From Henricia sp. BOLD:AAB3569 (taxonomy: Eukaryota > Echinodermata > Asteroidea > Spinulosida > Echinasteridae): 64,000 nucleotides of DNA. The notes under the pieces are model-generated. The model had not been told where the DNA came from. It searched no databases and was given only the letters and a program-made list of their open reading frames with translations. This document shows positions 31,201 through 41,110 of this stretch, in pieces (the stretch's first letter is position 1; every line of letters begins with the position of its first letter). The stretch spans positions 1,054,001 through 1,118,000 of the forward strand of contig JBBELK010000366.1 of NCBI GenBank assembly GCA_037783545.1. Reading direction: 5' to 3'. Both the position numbers and the translations under genes were made by a program.

Positions 31201-33956
31201 ACGTCGTTGAGGGAGACGTTCTGATGTTGGGAGCTGGAGTCGAACACGATTCTGATCTGACCCGGTTTCTGCGGGTGGTAGACTCCGAAACTTGGCAAGT
31301 ACCAACACTCCTGTCCTGGCTTAAGTGGAGGTGCTATCTCTGCATGACCGTTGCCAAAAATCTTCTTCATGAAGTCGATGTAGTGGTCTTTCATCTCTGG
31401 CTTCTTTAGCATGGTTCTACGGAGGGACATAAGTCTGTTTAATACTTGCTGTCGGTTGTTTGGCAGACGTTGTCGAGGGGAGCGAAAGGGCAGGGGTGCC
31501 ACCCAACTGTTATCTTCGTCTTTCACAAACTCTTTGTTCATGATAGAGATGAAGACCTCGTCTTCAACAGAGAGCGCCATTTTGTAGTCCTCTCGGGATT
31601 CTGTGAAGATGTTTGACCCAATATTGTCTGGATGTATACGCTGAGAAGGGCAGTCCTGTGTTTTGCTTGAAGTTTGCTTTACGTAGATGCTGTTCTCGCA
31701 TGCTACGAAAAGACTCGGGCGGCCATTTTCAAGGATGCTGGTCTTGTAGGCGTTTACTCCAGACTTGTGTGCTCCTCCAAGGCAAACATCTCCCACAATA
31801 ACCCATCCCAAGTCTAGTCGCTGGGCATAAGGTGCATTGTGGGGTCCGTTACACTGTTCACGAACCTTGTGCACTTGTATGATGTCTCTACCAATGAGCA
31901 ATAGTATCTCGGCCACGGGATCGAGAGGTGGAATGTTGTGGGCTATGGCTCGCAAATGGGGATGATGATTTGCAGCTTTGGGGGTTGGAATTTCGTCACG
32001 ATTATTTGGTATTGAGTCGCACTCTATTATTGGTGGCAAGGGGACCTGAAGTTGACCATCAATTGACTGCAGTATGAAGTTGCTCGCCTTTCTCCCTTGG
32101 GTGCCTGTTGTTCCAGAGCACGTTCGGAGGGTGTACGGGGAAGCATTTCCACGAATGTCAAACTTGTCGAAAAAGGCCGATCTACCGAGGGACTGATTGC
32201 TCTGGTCGTCCAGCATGACGTATGCCTTGATCATCTTTAGAGGTTCCCCTTGCGGGAAGACGTTGACAAGACATATCTTAGAGCATGACTTGCCCCTAAG
32301 CCCGTGTCCGCAAACCTCGGTGCATTTAGTATCAGCAACAGGCGGTTCTGTAGCGGTTTTCTCCCCGCCGTGATTCTCCGCTGGTGAAGTATCCTTATGT
32401 GCCCATTGGGGTGGACCGTCGTGAAGAGCCGACACGTGGCGATCGCTATCGCACTCTGAACAGCGAATGTACACTTTGCATTCTTTGGCTCTGTGGACGG
32501 TAGAAGCACAGCACCTGAAGCATATGAAGTGCTGTCTTAGGAAGGTTTTCCTTTCTTCCAAGGACTTCGCCCTGAAACCCCGACACTTTCTGAGGGAGTG
32601 GGGTTTATTATGGAGAGGGCAGTGCCTGTCTGGGTTAGATGCCGGGGCTCCGGAATTCTCCACTTCAGTCTTATGGACGGAGATAGAGGCCTTGGGCTTG
32701 AACCGGTTCGGAGGCCTCTCTGTCGCAGGAGTCGACATAGTGGTTGGCTGAAACGCAAAGCTTGGATCAGTCCTCATCTCAGCCTGTGAGTTGATGAAGT
32801 CGGCAAAGAAGGTGAAGGGTGGGAACGGTACATGGTTGAATTTCTTGTATGTCGTTCCCTGTGTCACCCATTTTTCTTGCAGGTTGTAGGGTAGCTTTTC
32901 AACGATGGGATTTACCCCTCTTGCAGTGTCTAGAAAACTCAGACCTGGTAGGCTGCCTCCAAGTTTTGCTGCCTTTATTTCCATCAGCAGGTCTGCCAGT
33001 TCCTGCAGCTTCCCGTAGTCTTTGCTAGCTATCTTCGAAAACTGCTCCAGACGTGTAAAGAGGGAGACCTCAATGGCTTCGGGAGACCCGTACTTTTTGT
33101 CCAGACGTTGCCACACACTGCTTAGGCCTGCAGACGCATTGTTGATGTGCACTGCTCTTATCCTCTTTGCATGCTGGAGTGATTCCCCACCCAGCCACTT
33201 GGTGAGTAGGTCAAGTTCCTCACTTGGCTTGAGGTTGATTCCATGCGTCACATTGCGGAAACTTGCTTTCCACGAGAGGTAATTCTCAGGTCTGTTGTCA
33301 AAAACCTTCATTCCTGTTGAAAGAAGATCTCGACGTGCAAGGTGAGCTGTAAGATCAGAAATTTCATTATGCATGGGTGCGCATGGGTATGACCGAGCAC
33401 CGTACGGATTGTCAAAATGAGGGGGAGATGAGTAGGGAGTTGGAATGGCACTCTGAGGGGGCGGAGCACCTGTTTTATTCACGGGGTGCTGGGGAGAAAA
33501 GGAGGCATGAGAATTGTAAGTAACATCATATGAATTTAAACAGTTCTGATTAGGCTGATTAACTGTTCTGTCCTTGTCAAAATGTTCCTTGACATATTCC
33601 TCCGTACGCTTCTCTGGTTCAGCTGACGGCACGGAAGGGGTAGAGACAGTTTCTCCAGGTTTGCTGGCATCAGTCTCCGCGGCTCTCTCAAGGGCCTTGG
33701 CAGCAGCTAGAGCTGCTTCAGCTTCACCCTCTTCCTCCAGAGCGCTGAGCATGGCGTCTAACCGTGCACGTTCCACCTTCATCTCGATCTGACGCTTGGT
33801 GTAATCAGCTTTGGTGCGGGCGAATTCTGCCTTGGCACGTGCCTCTGCTGCAGCCAAGCCGACTATCGACCCAACGGAACGTCGTGAAGATGAGGGCGCG
33901 CACTCTGAACGGACTTCCAGGTGATGTGAATAACTGGACCGTGGAGGGGACGACAT
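28245..33956 (-). CDS. BEL/Pao gag-pol polyprotein
   Basis: Intact 1903-residue polyprotein starting ATG at 33956. In order: a charged N-terminal region with an Ala/Glu/Lys-rich likely coiled coil (about 30-105); a DUF1759-type gag region (about 200-360); Cys/His knuckles near 490-520 (CFRCC, CSECDSDRH). Next comes a DUF1758 aspartic protease (MLDDQSNQSLG near 582), then reverse transcriptase with YVDDGL near 1026. RNase H-like VFSDAST follows near 1205. The integrase has an HH-CC zinc module near 1525-1560 and a DDE core with Asp near 1597, Asp near 1664 and Glu near 1714. A DUF5641 C-terminus lies near 1830-1890. This is the standard BEL/Pao order. It makes virus-like particles that copy the RNA and integrate the cDNA. 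No envelope-like frame was seen. No stop or frameshift interrupts it, so it may be active. Confidence 0.93.
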   Translation of the reverse strand: MSSPPRSSYSHHLEVRSECAPSSSRRSVGSIVGLAAAEARAKAEFARTKADYTKRQIEMKVERARLDAMLSALEEEGEAEAALAAAKALERAAETDASKPGETVSTPSVPSAEPEKRTEEYVKEHFDKDRTVNQPNQNCLNSYDVTYNSHASFSPQHPVNKTGAPPPQSAIPTPYSSPPHFDNPYGARSYPCAPMHNEISDLTAHLARRDLLSTGMKVFDNRPENYLSWKASFRNVTHGINLKPSEELDLLTKWLGGESLQHAKRIRAVHINNASAGLSSVWQRLDKKYGSPEAIEVSLFTRLEQFSKIASKDYGKLQELADLLMEIKAAKLGGSLPGLSFLDTARGVNPIVEKLPYNLQEKWVTQGTTYKKFNHVPFPPFTFFADFINSQAEMRTDPSFAFQPTTMSTPATERPPNRFKPKASISVHKTEVENSGAPASNPDRHCPLHNKPHSLRKCRGFRAKSLEERKTFLRQHFICFRCCASTVHRAKECKVYIRCSECDSDRHVSALHDGPPQWAHKDTSPAENHGGEKTATEPPVADTKCTEVCGHGLRGKSCSKICLVNVFPQGEPLKMIKAYVMLDDQSNQSLGRSAFFDKFDIRGNASPYTLRTCSGTTGTQGRKASNFILQSIDGQLQVPLPPIIECDSIPNNRDEIPTPKAANHHPHLRAIAHNIPPLDPVAEILLLIGRDIIQVHKVREQCNGPHNAPYAQRLDLGWVIVGDVCLGGAHKSGVNAYKTSILENGRPSLFVACENSIYVKQTSSKTQDCPSQRIHPDNIGSNIFTESREDYKMALSVEDEVFISIMNKEFVKDEDNSWVAPLPFRSPRQRLPNNRQQVLNRLMSLRRTMLKKPEMKDHYIDFMKKIFGNGHAEIAPPLKPGQECWYLPSFGVYHPQKPGQIRIVFDSSSQHQNVSLNDVLLSGPDLNNTLLGVLMRFRCEPIAIMADIQQMFHSYLVKDDHRDFLRFLWFKNHDLDGEVSDYRMRVHVFGNSPSPAVAIYGLKRTAAEGEEEFGADVTHFVDRHFYVDDGLKSFTNKSEAIDVLSRAQEMLAQSNLRLHKIASNSTDVMKAFPCEDLAKGLQDLDLGHDLPPTQRSLGLQWDLSADTFTFQATTRDKPFTRRGVLSTINSLFDPLGFAAPVSIDGRSILRELNSDDCDWDTPLPREKYEEWSRWKASLQNLQDLKIPRMYTALPLSLAQKRELCVFSDASTKAVGAVAYLRVTSADGDCEVGFVCGKAKLAPKPEPTIPRLELAAAVMAVEVAEVIQQELDVQLDAVKFFTDSKVVLGYICNESRRFYVYVHNRVQRIKRSTQASQWSYVPTHLNPADHATRGLPAGQLSSSSWLSGPTFLCRANNSHLQEETFNIIDPGADAEVRPQVTTCATRVSDVGLGSERYERFSTWNSLLTAASRLKHIAHSFSQGKGDGSCQGWHLCKEHLKPDQLDQAKTTVLHSVQMKAYAQEIKCLENGQPVPKSSPLKKLRPFLDKDGLLRVGGRLKRATLTSDEVHPILIPGKCHASTLLIRHYHQQVHHQGRHFTEGAIRAAGFWVLGGKRIISSIIYHCVICRKLRGRQQEQIMADLPADRLSTDPPFTYVGLDVFGPWSVTARRTRGGQANNKRWAVIFTCMATRAVHIEVIESMDTSSFVNALRRFFALRGPAKQLRSDCGTNFVGACKELGISTSGRQKDEVEHFLADHGCRWQFNPPHASHMGGSWERMIGIARRILDAMLLQLGPAKLTHEVLTTLMAEVTAIMNARPISTVSTDPDQPLILTPATLLTQKVGCPSVPPGEFDDKDLLRSQWRRVQRLANMFWERWKREYIPSLQARRKWKTEKPNLREGDVVLLKDSQAKRNEWPVGLISRALPSEDGKVRKVEVKIIRNGQQRLFLRPVTEVILLLARDSIK

Positions 33957-34029
33957 CGTTGACGTGACAGTGTTCTAGTGCAATCCACTCAGTAAAGATG
34001 CTTATGAGATGTGGTGTCGATCTTTTCAC

Positions 34030-35022
34030 TCTTCTGCCCTCACTATACGTGTGCGCGTGCGTGTATATTTATGCAGAGGTTAAACACTCTCCCAAAAGTG
34101 TAGCCGGAGACAAGAGTTGACTTGATGAGGCATTTAATGGAAGTAGTGTGAAACTGTAAACAAATAAACAAAGGAATACATTTAAGTAAACATTAAATGT
34201 GAACAGCATTCAGAATAAAGCCTTTCGTGTTCCAATTTACTAATTTACCAAAACATGAGCTTAATAAGTGAGAATGTCCAATTGACTGACTGACCAATTC
34301 AAAGTATACGATGCCAAACAGACAACTACATTCGTGTGTATAAAGTTTTCACAAGTGTAAATCCAGATATCTGAACCAGCGATTAATTCCCCAAAACAGT
34401 CCAAGTACTGAGGCAAGTCTATTCCAAGTTAGGAAAACTTCACAGAAGTTGAAGGCATAATTATAAATCCAGTGAGTCGTGCATACATGCCCAGACATAA
34501 CTTCAATGCAGCTAGGAACAATGCTCTACTTGTTCCCTCATTAAATATTACTGGAAAGAACCTTAAAAACAGACCCAAAATCCACACACGGCACCATGTC
34601 TACAGTGCAGTGTACGTGTAGTGGTGCATGATGACCTTTGTACATGTGGTTAACTCGACAGGCTTACACGATAACAACGTCTAGCTAGAAAGGTGCAGTT
34701 GCAATGAAAATGTCACTTTCAAACATGAACCATAAAGGCAGCAAACAAGAAACAAACTATCAAAACTATGCACTATTACCTATTACTACAAAATTATGGA
34801 TAGGATAACTTACAGATCGTGCTTTCTCAAGGGCATGAACAATTGAGATAGGATGTAGTCAGAACACTGCTTGTCCAGAAGTTGTCTAAACGTGAATAAC
34901 TCGATAAGACAGTGAGTGTTGAATAACATGAACTTTGGTTAGGAAGTCTCAAGATAAAACTACAAAACACAAGAGGGCGCCAAACACGAAAAGCAGTCTG
35001 CCTGAATACTGGGGGCAGAATA
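34030..35022 (-). repeat. 5' LTR of the BEL/Pao element
   Basis: 993 bp, apparently identical to the left LTR. It should carry the promoter for the minus-strand transcript. Confidence 0.9.
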
Positions 35023-35027
35023 TATAG
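35023..35027. repeat. target-site duplication of the BEL/Pao element (right)
   Basis: TATAG directly after the right LTR. Confidence 0.8.
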
Positions 35028-35570
35028 TGTAGCCTCGCTCACTACACTGGGCTCTGCGGCTGCATGGTCTGTGAATAGAGCATGGAGGGTGAGGGTCCTA
35101 GCGGGGAATAGCAGGGGCTGTATCAGGTGGATATGCACGCCGCAAGCTGCAAAAATTAACCGAGTGTCGGGACTGGCCGACACTACCCGCTCGAGTAATC
35201 TACTGAGATCTAGAGCGAATAAGGTTAAGGAAGCAAGGCGGAACGAACATATCACAAAAAAAATACACTGTATTAATTACACCTGAATACAATTAAGAGG
35301 CCGAAGCCCACGCCAAAACAAATGGTGTCGGGACGGCCGATCCCTCGTGCGAGTTTAGAACAGGAACCGCAGGATCTTATTAAAGGATATGGAAGTGGAA
35401 ATCCGCTTTAGAGTCGCTTCGATCCAGGAGATAACAGGTCCTTGGAAGCGTCCCAACGGAGTGTCTGTCAGGAGACTGTACGGAAACTTAGACAGAAACC
35501 GATCTCGAAATTGGCTGAACACCGGAGCACTACAGAAGTACGTCTGGTCCAGGGTGAAGCCAAACGAAAA
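35028..35570. other. right part of the GC-rich block, after the BEL/Pao insertion
   Basis: Contains a hairpin (TGTCGGGACTGGCCGACA at about 35165). No coding signal was recognised. Confidence 0.45.
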
Positions 35571-35737
35571 GTGAGGACGATTGTTGGGCCACATGGCATG
35601 ACCTGGGGTCATAGGGCTAGACCACATGGGCTAGAGGGGGTGTTTTTTGTGTTTATTTGGGTGATTCCATTCTCGCGAAAGGAATGCAATTGTTCAGTCA
35701 ACTATGTAACAAGGTAAGCAGTTCGGTGTAATAATCT
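35571..35737 (-). repeat. right terminal inverted repeat of the GC-rich element
   Basis: Reverse complement of the left repeat (20893-21073), ending GGTGTAATAATCT. Without the BEL/Pao element the enclosed element would be about 7 kb. No clean target duplication was found at its ends. Confidence 0.7.
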
Positions 35738-36165
35738 ACCCAAAGCCGCATGAAAAACCACACGATTAACCGACATTTTCCCGTAGCGTAATCAATACCG
35801 GGCAAATAAAACGAAAGGGCAGAGACCGTGGTTTGGTGCTACGGTAAAAGCGACCCTCACCAACGTTGTACAAAACCGATATCGGCACCGAAAATTCAAT
35901 AAAACCTCACACAATTTCCAAAATATCTCACTAATATTTTATTTTATTTTTATTTATTTTTTTGTAAACACCACCACCATTACTATACTAAAACTTATCG
36001 GTTACGCCCTTTGGATTTCCCGGTGGCTGCTGTTCCAAATTCCCGGAGACCTGCAGAGAGACGTCCTCCGCGTTCCAGTTAAAATCTCTGACTGATAGTT
36101 GCCGTCGCCCTCTAACGTTTAGGAGTGGTGCAAATAGTGCCACCTTAGTACCTCACGGGCAACAA
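35738..36165. other. no gene seen
   Basis: AT-rich, including a T/A-rich run near 35936-35965. Confidence 0.4.
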
Positions 36166-37140
36166 TGGGTGAGGTCACAATTCTGTGTGTGTTACGTGTT
36201 AGTGTAACAGATATGTTAACAGATCTGTTAACACGGCCTTAATCTGGACCCCTAACTGAGCGTCCAGGTTAACATCATGTTAACAGATCTGTTAACACGG
36301 TGTTAACACCATGTTAGTTATCTACGCTGTACACACGGCGAAGTCACAATTCTGCGCTGCGTGTTAGTGTTAGTGTAACAGATCTGTTAACTTAATCAGA
36401 ATTGTGACCTCGGAACAAACGCCGTGTTAACTCGATGTTAACATGGTGTTTAGGACGTGTTAGTGTTACATCTCATGTTAGTTCGACAGCTCCTGTTACA
36501 GATCGTGTTAGTGTAACAGATCTGTTAACAGATCTGTTAACTTAATCTGAACAAAGTGGATGGTGTTAATTTTGATTAGTTTAGAACGTTCATGATTCTC
36601 AATAAATTGAAGTGGGGTTTTCAGTACAACTTATATATGTGTCAGGTCTTGGATTGTACCCGCAATTGGGAAAATGTTTTGGCTCCGTGAAGATTTTAGA
36701 AATTTCAATCACTTAGTGGTTAAGCTCGTGTAACACGGACCGGAGGTCACAACTCTGTGTGTGTTAGTATGTTGAAAGTCGTGCAGAACCCTACCGACTT
36801 GACATTTCCCAAGATGCCCAGTCAACAGATCTGTTACACTAACACTAACACGGTTTCCCGAGACTCCGATTTAACTCGATGTTAACTCGTAGTTAACTCG
36901 ATGTTAACATGTAGTTAACTCGATGTTAACATGATGTTAACATGGTGTTAACATATCTGTCACACTAACACTAACAGGCAACACGGGATTGCGCCCTCAC
37001 TCGCTGCAATTTTCGGTTCTGTGCGCGACTTTTAACACGTTCTGTTAACACGGCGTTTGTTCTGAGGTCACAATTGTGATTAAGTTCAGATCTGTAACAC
37101 TAACACTAACACGTACGCACACAGAATAGTGACCTCACCC
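36166..37140. mobile_element. palindrome-rich foldback element
   Basis: Both ends carry an inverted repeat of about 45 bp (TGGGTGAGGTCACAATTCTG at the left; ATAGTGACCTCACCCA at the right). The interior holds repeated palindromes such as GTTAACAGATCTGTTAAC and many ATGTTAACAT words. The left half is largely mirrored in the right half (GTGTTAGTGTAACAGATCTG against its reverse complement). No ORF, so a MITE or foldback element. A clear target duplication was not found. Confidence 0.65.
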
Positions 37141-37450
37141 AATATCCAAGGGGGCGTGGTTAATTGGGCAAAATCGGAACTACATTTATGCATTGTGGTG
37201 CTCCGGCAGGATGCCCAGATAACTCAGTTGGCAGAGCAATTGGCCATGTATGCCAAGGACCTGGGTTCGCATCCCAGTCGAGGCATTGCAATTTTCTCGT
37301 GTTTCTAAATTCATCTTCCAAGTGTCAATCCTATCATAACCCCCAGCACCGCCCCACCCCCCCCCCCCTCCCCTCCCCCTCCCCTCCCCCCCCCCCCCAC
37401 CCCCCCCCCCCCACCACTCCCCCCATTATATTCTATAAGATCCTTTAAAG
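37141..37450 (+). mobile_element. tRNA-derived SINE, copy 2
   Basis: Same family as 10859-11095, with A-box TAACTCAGTTGG and B-box GGTTCGCATCC (one change). Same body, then a long poly-C tract at about 37353-37425 and the shared end ATTATATTCTATAAGAT. Confidence 0.75.
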
Positions 37451-38229
37451 GCGACTGTAACAAATTCCCGTAAAATTACAATATTTTGTACATGTACAAT
37501 AACGGTGTCAGACAGTATTTCTGGTCTTACAGAGGTTTTGCATGTAAATATATCCGGTAAAACTGTTGATTAACAGAATGCCATTTATTTAAAGGCAATG
37601 CTGTAAATTAGTGGCATGGCTGGAAGTTTCAAAGCATATTCCCGTCAAAAGACAGGTTTTAGTTGTAACTGTCCATTAACAGCATTTTCCTGTTACAAAA
37701 CGTTAAATACACTGTAAAAATAGTAATTTTGACAGTACCTATACTGTAATAGCTTACAGTAATTTACTGTAGATATGTTTTACAGCAAATTACTGTAAAG
37801 TCACAGAGCGGACGACTCACTCCAAGGTACATCTGACCATCCGACCATGGTACTATGGGAGGAAGTTCCTTAAATATTGGCACACCAATATAACCTAGAA
37901 GACCTGCAACCATTGTTTGGACATACCGCAAGCCCATACTTGTCATTGTGTAAGGTTACAACACAAGGAGAACATTTTCTCAACTTTCGCTCCCCCACAT
38001 CTGTTAATGGACTATTCCACACTTCATTTACATATACACAAACGTTAGAAGTGCTGTTGTACCGTTTGACTAATTGTTATTTTTGTAACTATTTTGTAAG
38101 TTTTTATAATTATGGTGTTGATTGTGGATGTTAATTTGTACACTGGCACGAAACAGGTTCCTGTGTCCGTTTATTGTGAGCAGATGGCAATGAATTCGGT
38201 TCATTTCGATTTAACGTTTGCACACAGAC
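37451..38229. other. AT-rich, repeat-like; no gene seen
   Basis: Holds several words of the type TTTACAGTAATTTACTGTA around 37705-37800. Similar words occur at 45490-45800, suggesting an old shared repeat. Confidence 0.4.
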
Positions 38230-38281
38230 CATAACCGCTGTGTGGGGCGGTCGGGTTGGCGTACGGTTTCTTTCCTCGCCT

Positions 38282-38284
38282 TTA
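38282..38284. repeat. Harbinger target duplication (left), TTA
   Basis: TTA before the inverted repeat TACCCCAGTCACAATT, matched by TTA at 44016-44018. PIF/Harbinger elements characteristically duplicate a 3-bp TTA/TAA target. Confidence 0.75.
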
Positions 38285-38960
38285 TACCCCAGTCACAATT
38301 AGCTTGCGATGGGTTTGCGACGGATTTCTGGGCATTTTCGGCCGGGGCACCACGGGACTCCTTGCGGCTGCCGGGTCATTTTTGGGCATCGGGCGGGCAT
38401 CGAGTTACTTTTAACTCGGACTTAAAACCTGGTTCGGCGTTTCGCATCGCAAACTGATCGCCAATAAAGCCTAGGTCACATATCCAATCCGGGGCCCGTA
38501 CGGCGAGTAAAAACAGACATTTTGGCCAATTTCGTACGGTGCCCAACGGCTCCCTTACGTTTCCCACGGGCACCTGGACATTTTCCACCAGCCGTACGGG
38601 CGCCGCGGTGCTGAGCTGGCTGCTCCCAATTCTCCCGGCGTTTTCATCTGATCGCAAGGCCGTAGAAAGCCCGTAGAAAGCCCGTAGAATGCCCGTGGTG
38701 ACACCCTAGGGGTCCCATGCGGCTCCGACCGGTGGCCGGGGGAGCTCCGCAATTTTTGTTGTGCAAATTCTCGTGAAAAGCAATTGTCGAACGCCTTGCG
38801 GTGCTCAAGGGTGCCCCACGGCTATCCTGCAGCCCCCTCACAGTCCCTTCAAGGGTTCCGGGCGATATGTACAACACCGGGCGCCTGCCGTCCGGGGTCC
38901 GTTTGATGTAAAAATTGCCTGTGCGGCCCCCTCACGGCGGCATCGAATCCACCCGTTTGA

Positions 38961-38968
38961 TATAAATA
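38961..38968 (+). promoter_or_regulatory. TATA box of the transposase gene
   Basis: TATAAATA about 87 bp upstream of the chosen ATG. Confidence 0.5.
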
Positions 38969-39054
38969 AAGTGACATTGCTCTCAAATTCTCCCTCTCTC
39001 TCTGTGCTGAAGCTGGCTTTTAGTGCCGCACAAGTCAACTGTTCCTTTGACAGG

Positions 39055-40522
39055 ATGGCACTCATTCCCCTGCAACGCCTAGGGCCGCAATTTGTCCCCC
39101 CGGAACGGCTTCATCGTGCACGGATTGCTGAACTGCAGATGCAGTTGGACAGACTTTACTACCGTGAGCAGTATGTAGTTGCCGCACTCCTTGCAGACGA
39201 ATTGGAGGAGGACCTTGCAATAAGACGTCGCAGAACGTGTTGGGTGAAACCTTGGTTGGAAAGGCGTGTCCTGCTCGGGCAGTATGACACGTTAATGCAT
39301 GAACTGATGCGGGAGTCTCATGGCGACTTCAAGAATTACATGCGGATGGACGTGGACATGTTCCGCGAGATGCTGGCCCGGGTGGCCCCAAGGATCACCA
39401 AGAGCATGGAGAGCCGACCTCCTATCCGTGCTGGGCTCAAGCTTGCAGTGACCCTCCGCTTTCTGGCCACTGGGAACTCATATAAAAGTCTATCATATGA
39501 GTTCCGCGTCGCACACAACACCATCTCCCTGTTCGTGCCAGAAGTGTGCAACGCCATAGTGGAAGAGTACAGGCTTGAGCAGTTCTCGACGCCCTCGGAT
39601 CCCGACGGGTGGAAACAAGTGACAGTCAAGTTCGGAAATCGATGGAACTTCCCACACTGCTGTGGCTCTATAGATGGGAAGCATGTGGCCATCCGGAAGC
39701 CAGACCATGCTGGAAGTCTCTATTACAACTATAAGGGCTTCCATTCAATCCTGATGTTGGCGCTTGTGGAAGCTGACTATAAGTTTCTCTGGGTAAATGT
39801 CGGGGCCGAAGGATCAAACTCCGATGCTGGTGTTTTCCAACGGTGTAATCTGGAGACCGCCTTGCGTGAGGGCTGTCTGGGACTCCCGGAACCTGACCCC
39901 CTTCCCAACGATGACAGGGACACCCCTTACTTCATCGTGGGAGATGATGCCTTCCCGTTGCGAAAGTATCTCCAGAAACCCTTCCCCATCCGACAGATGA
40001 CTCGCGAGCAGCGGATCCTCAACTACCGGCTGTCCCGTGCCCGACGTACGGTGGAAAATGCGTTTGGCATTCTGTCTTCCAGATTCCGGTAGGTATTGAA
40101 TTTGGCATTATACTGTCGGTATTTTCCGTTTCATTGCCTCTAATATCTCACCTACTATAGTGCATAATTAGCACTACTATTATGTTCACTTTTTATGTTT
40201 CAGGGTGCTGCACACTACCTTGCAAGTGCGACCGGACAATGTCACCAGAATCATCAAGGCTTGCCTGGTTCTACACAACGTCATGCGAGACCGGTACCCT
40301 CAGCTGCAGAACGAAGACCTGGACGAGGAGAGGGACGGCGCCATTGTGCCCGGTTCCTGGCGTGATGCCGGGGTACTTGTGGACTGCGAGCGGGAGGCCA
40401 CAATTGGCGCGCGCTCAACACGTGAAGGCCGGGAGCTCAGGCAGTACCTGATGCATTACGTCAACCGTCCCGGGGGGAGCGTACCATGGCAGGATGCCGC
40501 AATAGATGCACCGTTGAACTAA
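39055..40522 (+). CDS. PIF/Harbinger transposase (HARBI1-like nuclease), two exons
   Basis: Exon 1 is 39055-40088, a 115-bp intron (GTAGGT at 40089, TTTCAG ending 40203) follows, and exon 2 is 40204-40522. The spliced product is 450 residues. The start is the ATG at 39055, the first after the TATA box. The N-terminal third has a helical DNA-binding region (GLKLAVTLRFLATGNSYKSL, with the typical helix-turn-helix of the family). The DDE nuclease follows: Asp near 207 in GSIDGKHVAI, Asp near 257 in GSNSDAGVFQ, Glu near 334 in RRTVENAFG. Length and motif order match the family. The enzyme cuts and pastes the element, in the nucleus, together with the MADF partner encoded convergently at 41111-43145. 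No stop or frameshift is visible, so it may be functional. Confidence 0.92.
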
Positions 40523-41110
40523 AGACTAATCATGGACTATATTGTGTCTGGAGTATTATTATGAATTTGTATTACTGTGGATTACTATATAGTTGAACTG
40601 TAGTACTACAGACTTCATCACACTATAAACTGGGTAAAACTTAAGGCCATGCATGGTGGAAATCAACTTGTGTATAAACCGATTACCATTGTGTCTCAAG
40701 CAGTACAGAGTATTATATACATTAGTAGTCAGGAAAAAAGACCTGTACATGAGTATCCTTTGTTCATTTATTTTGTGAGAAAACGACAAAGCATATGTAC
40801 ATCTTCAGTTAATTACTGGGTTTTTCTATCTTTTTTCTTCATTATCTTAATATTGTTTTTGTATTTTTGTCAGACATGAAACAAATATAAAGTAACTTTA
40901 ACTTGAAATAACCTGATCACGTCATTATGGTTTTTCTTTTGAAGTGACACACGTGAGAGCACTTGCATAAAACAAAATATATATTTAAAGACAAACTAGG
41001 AAGAACGCCAAAAAACTAACAAGTAAAAAAGACTCATCAAATTTTTCTTTTTTTCTTCAAGTACAGACAAGGTATCAACATCCATAGTCCTCACTTTATT
41101 GTCACAAAAG

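Larger units (their letters stand above)
27174..35022 (-). mobile_element. complete BEL/Pao LTR retrotransposon
   Basis: 7849 bp with two 993-bp LTRs, a 5-bp target duplication (TATAG), a single 1903-codon ORF and a purine-rich tract next to the 3' LTR. LTR identity and the intact ORF indicate a very recent insertion. I could not identify a tRNA primer-binding site after the 5' LTR. It splits the GC-rich inverted-repeat element. Confidence 0.92.

Noticed and set aside
28249..33967. Plus-strand frames over the BEL/Pao ORF
   Set aside because: Antisense shadows of a clear polyprotein.
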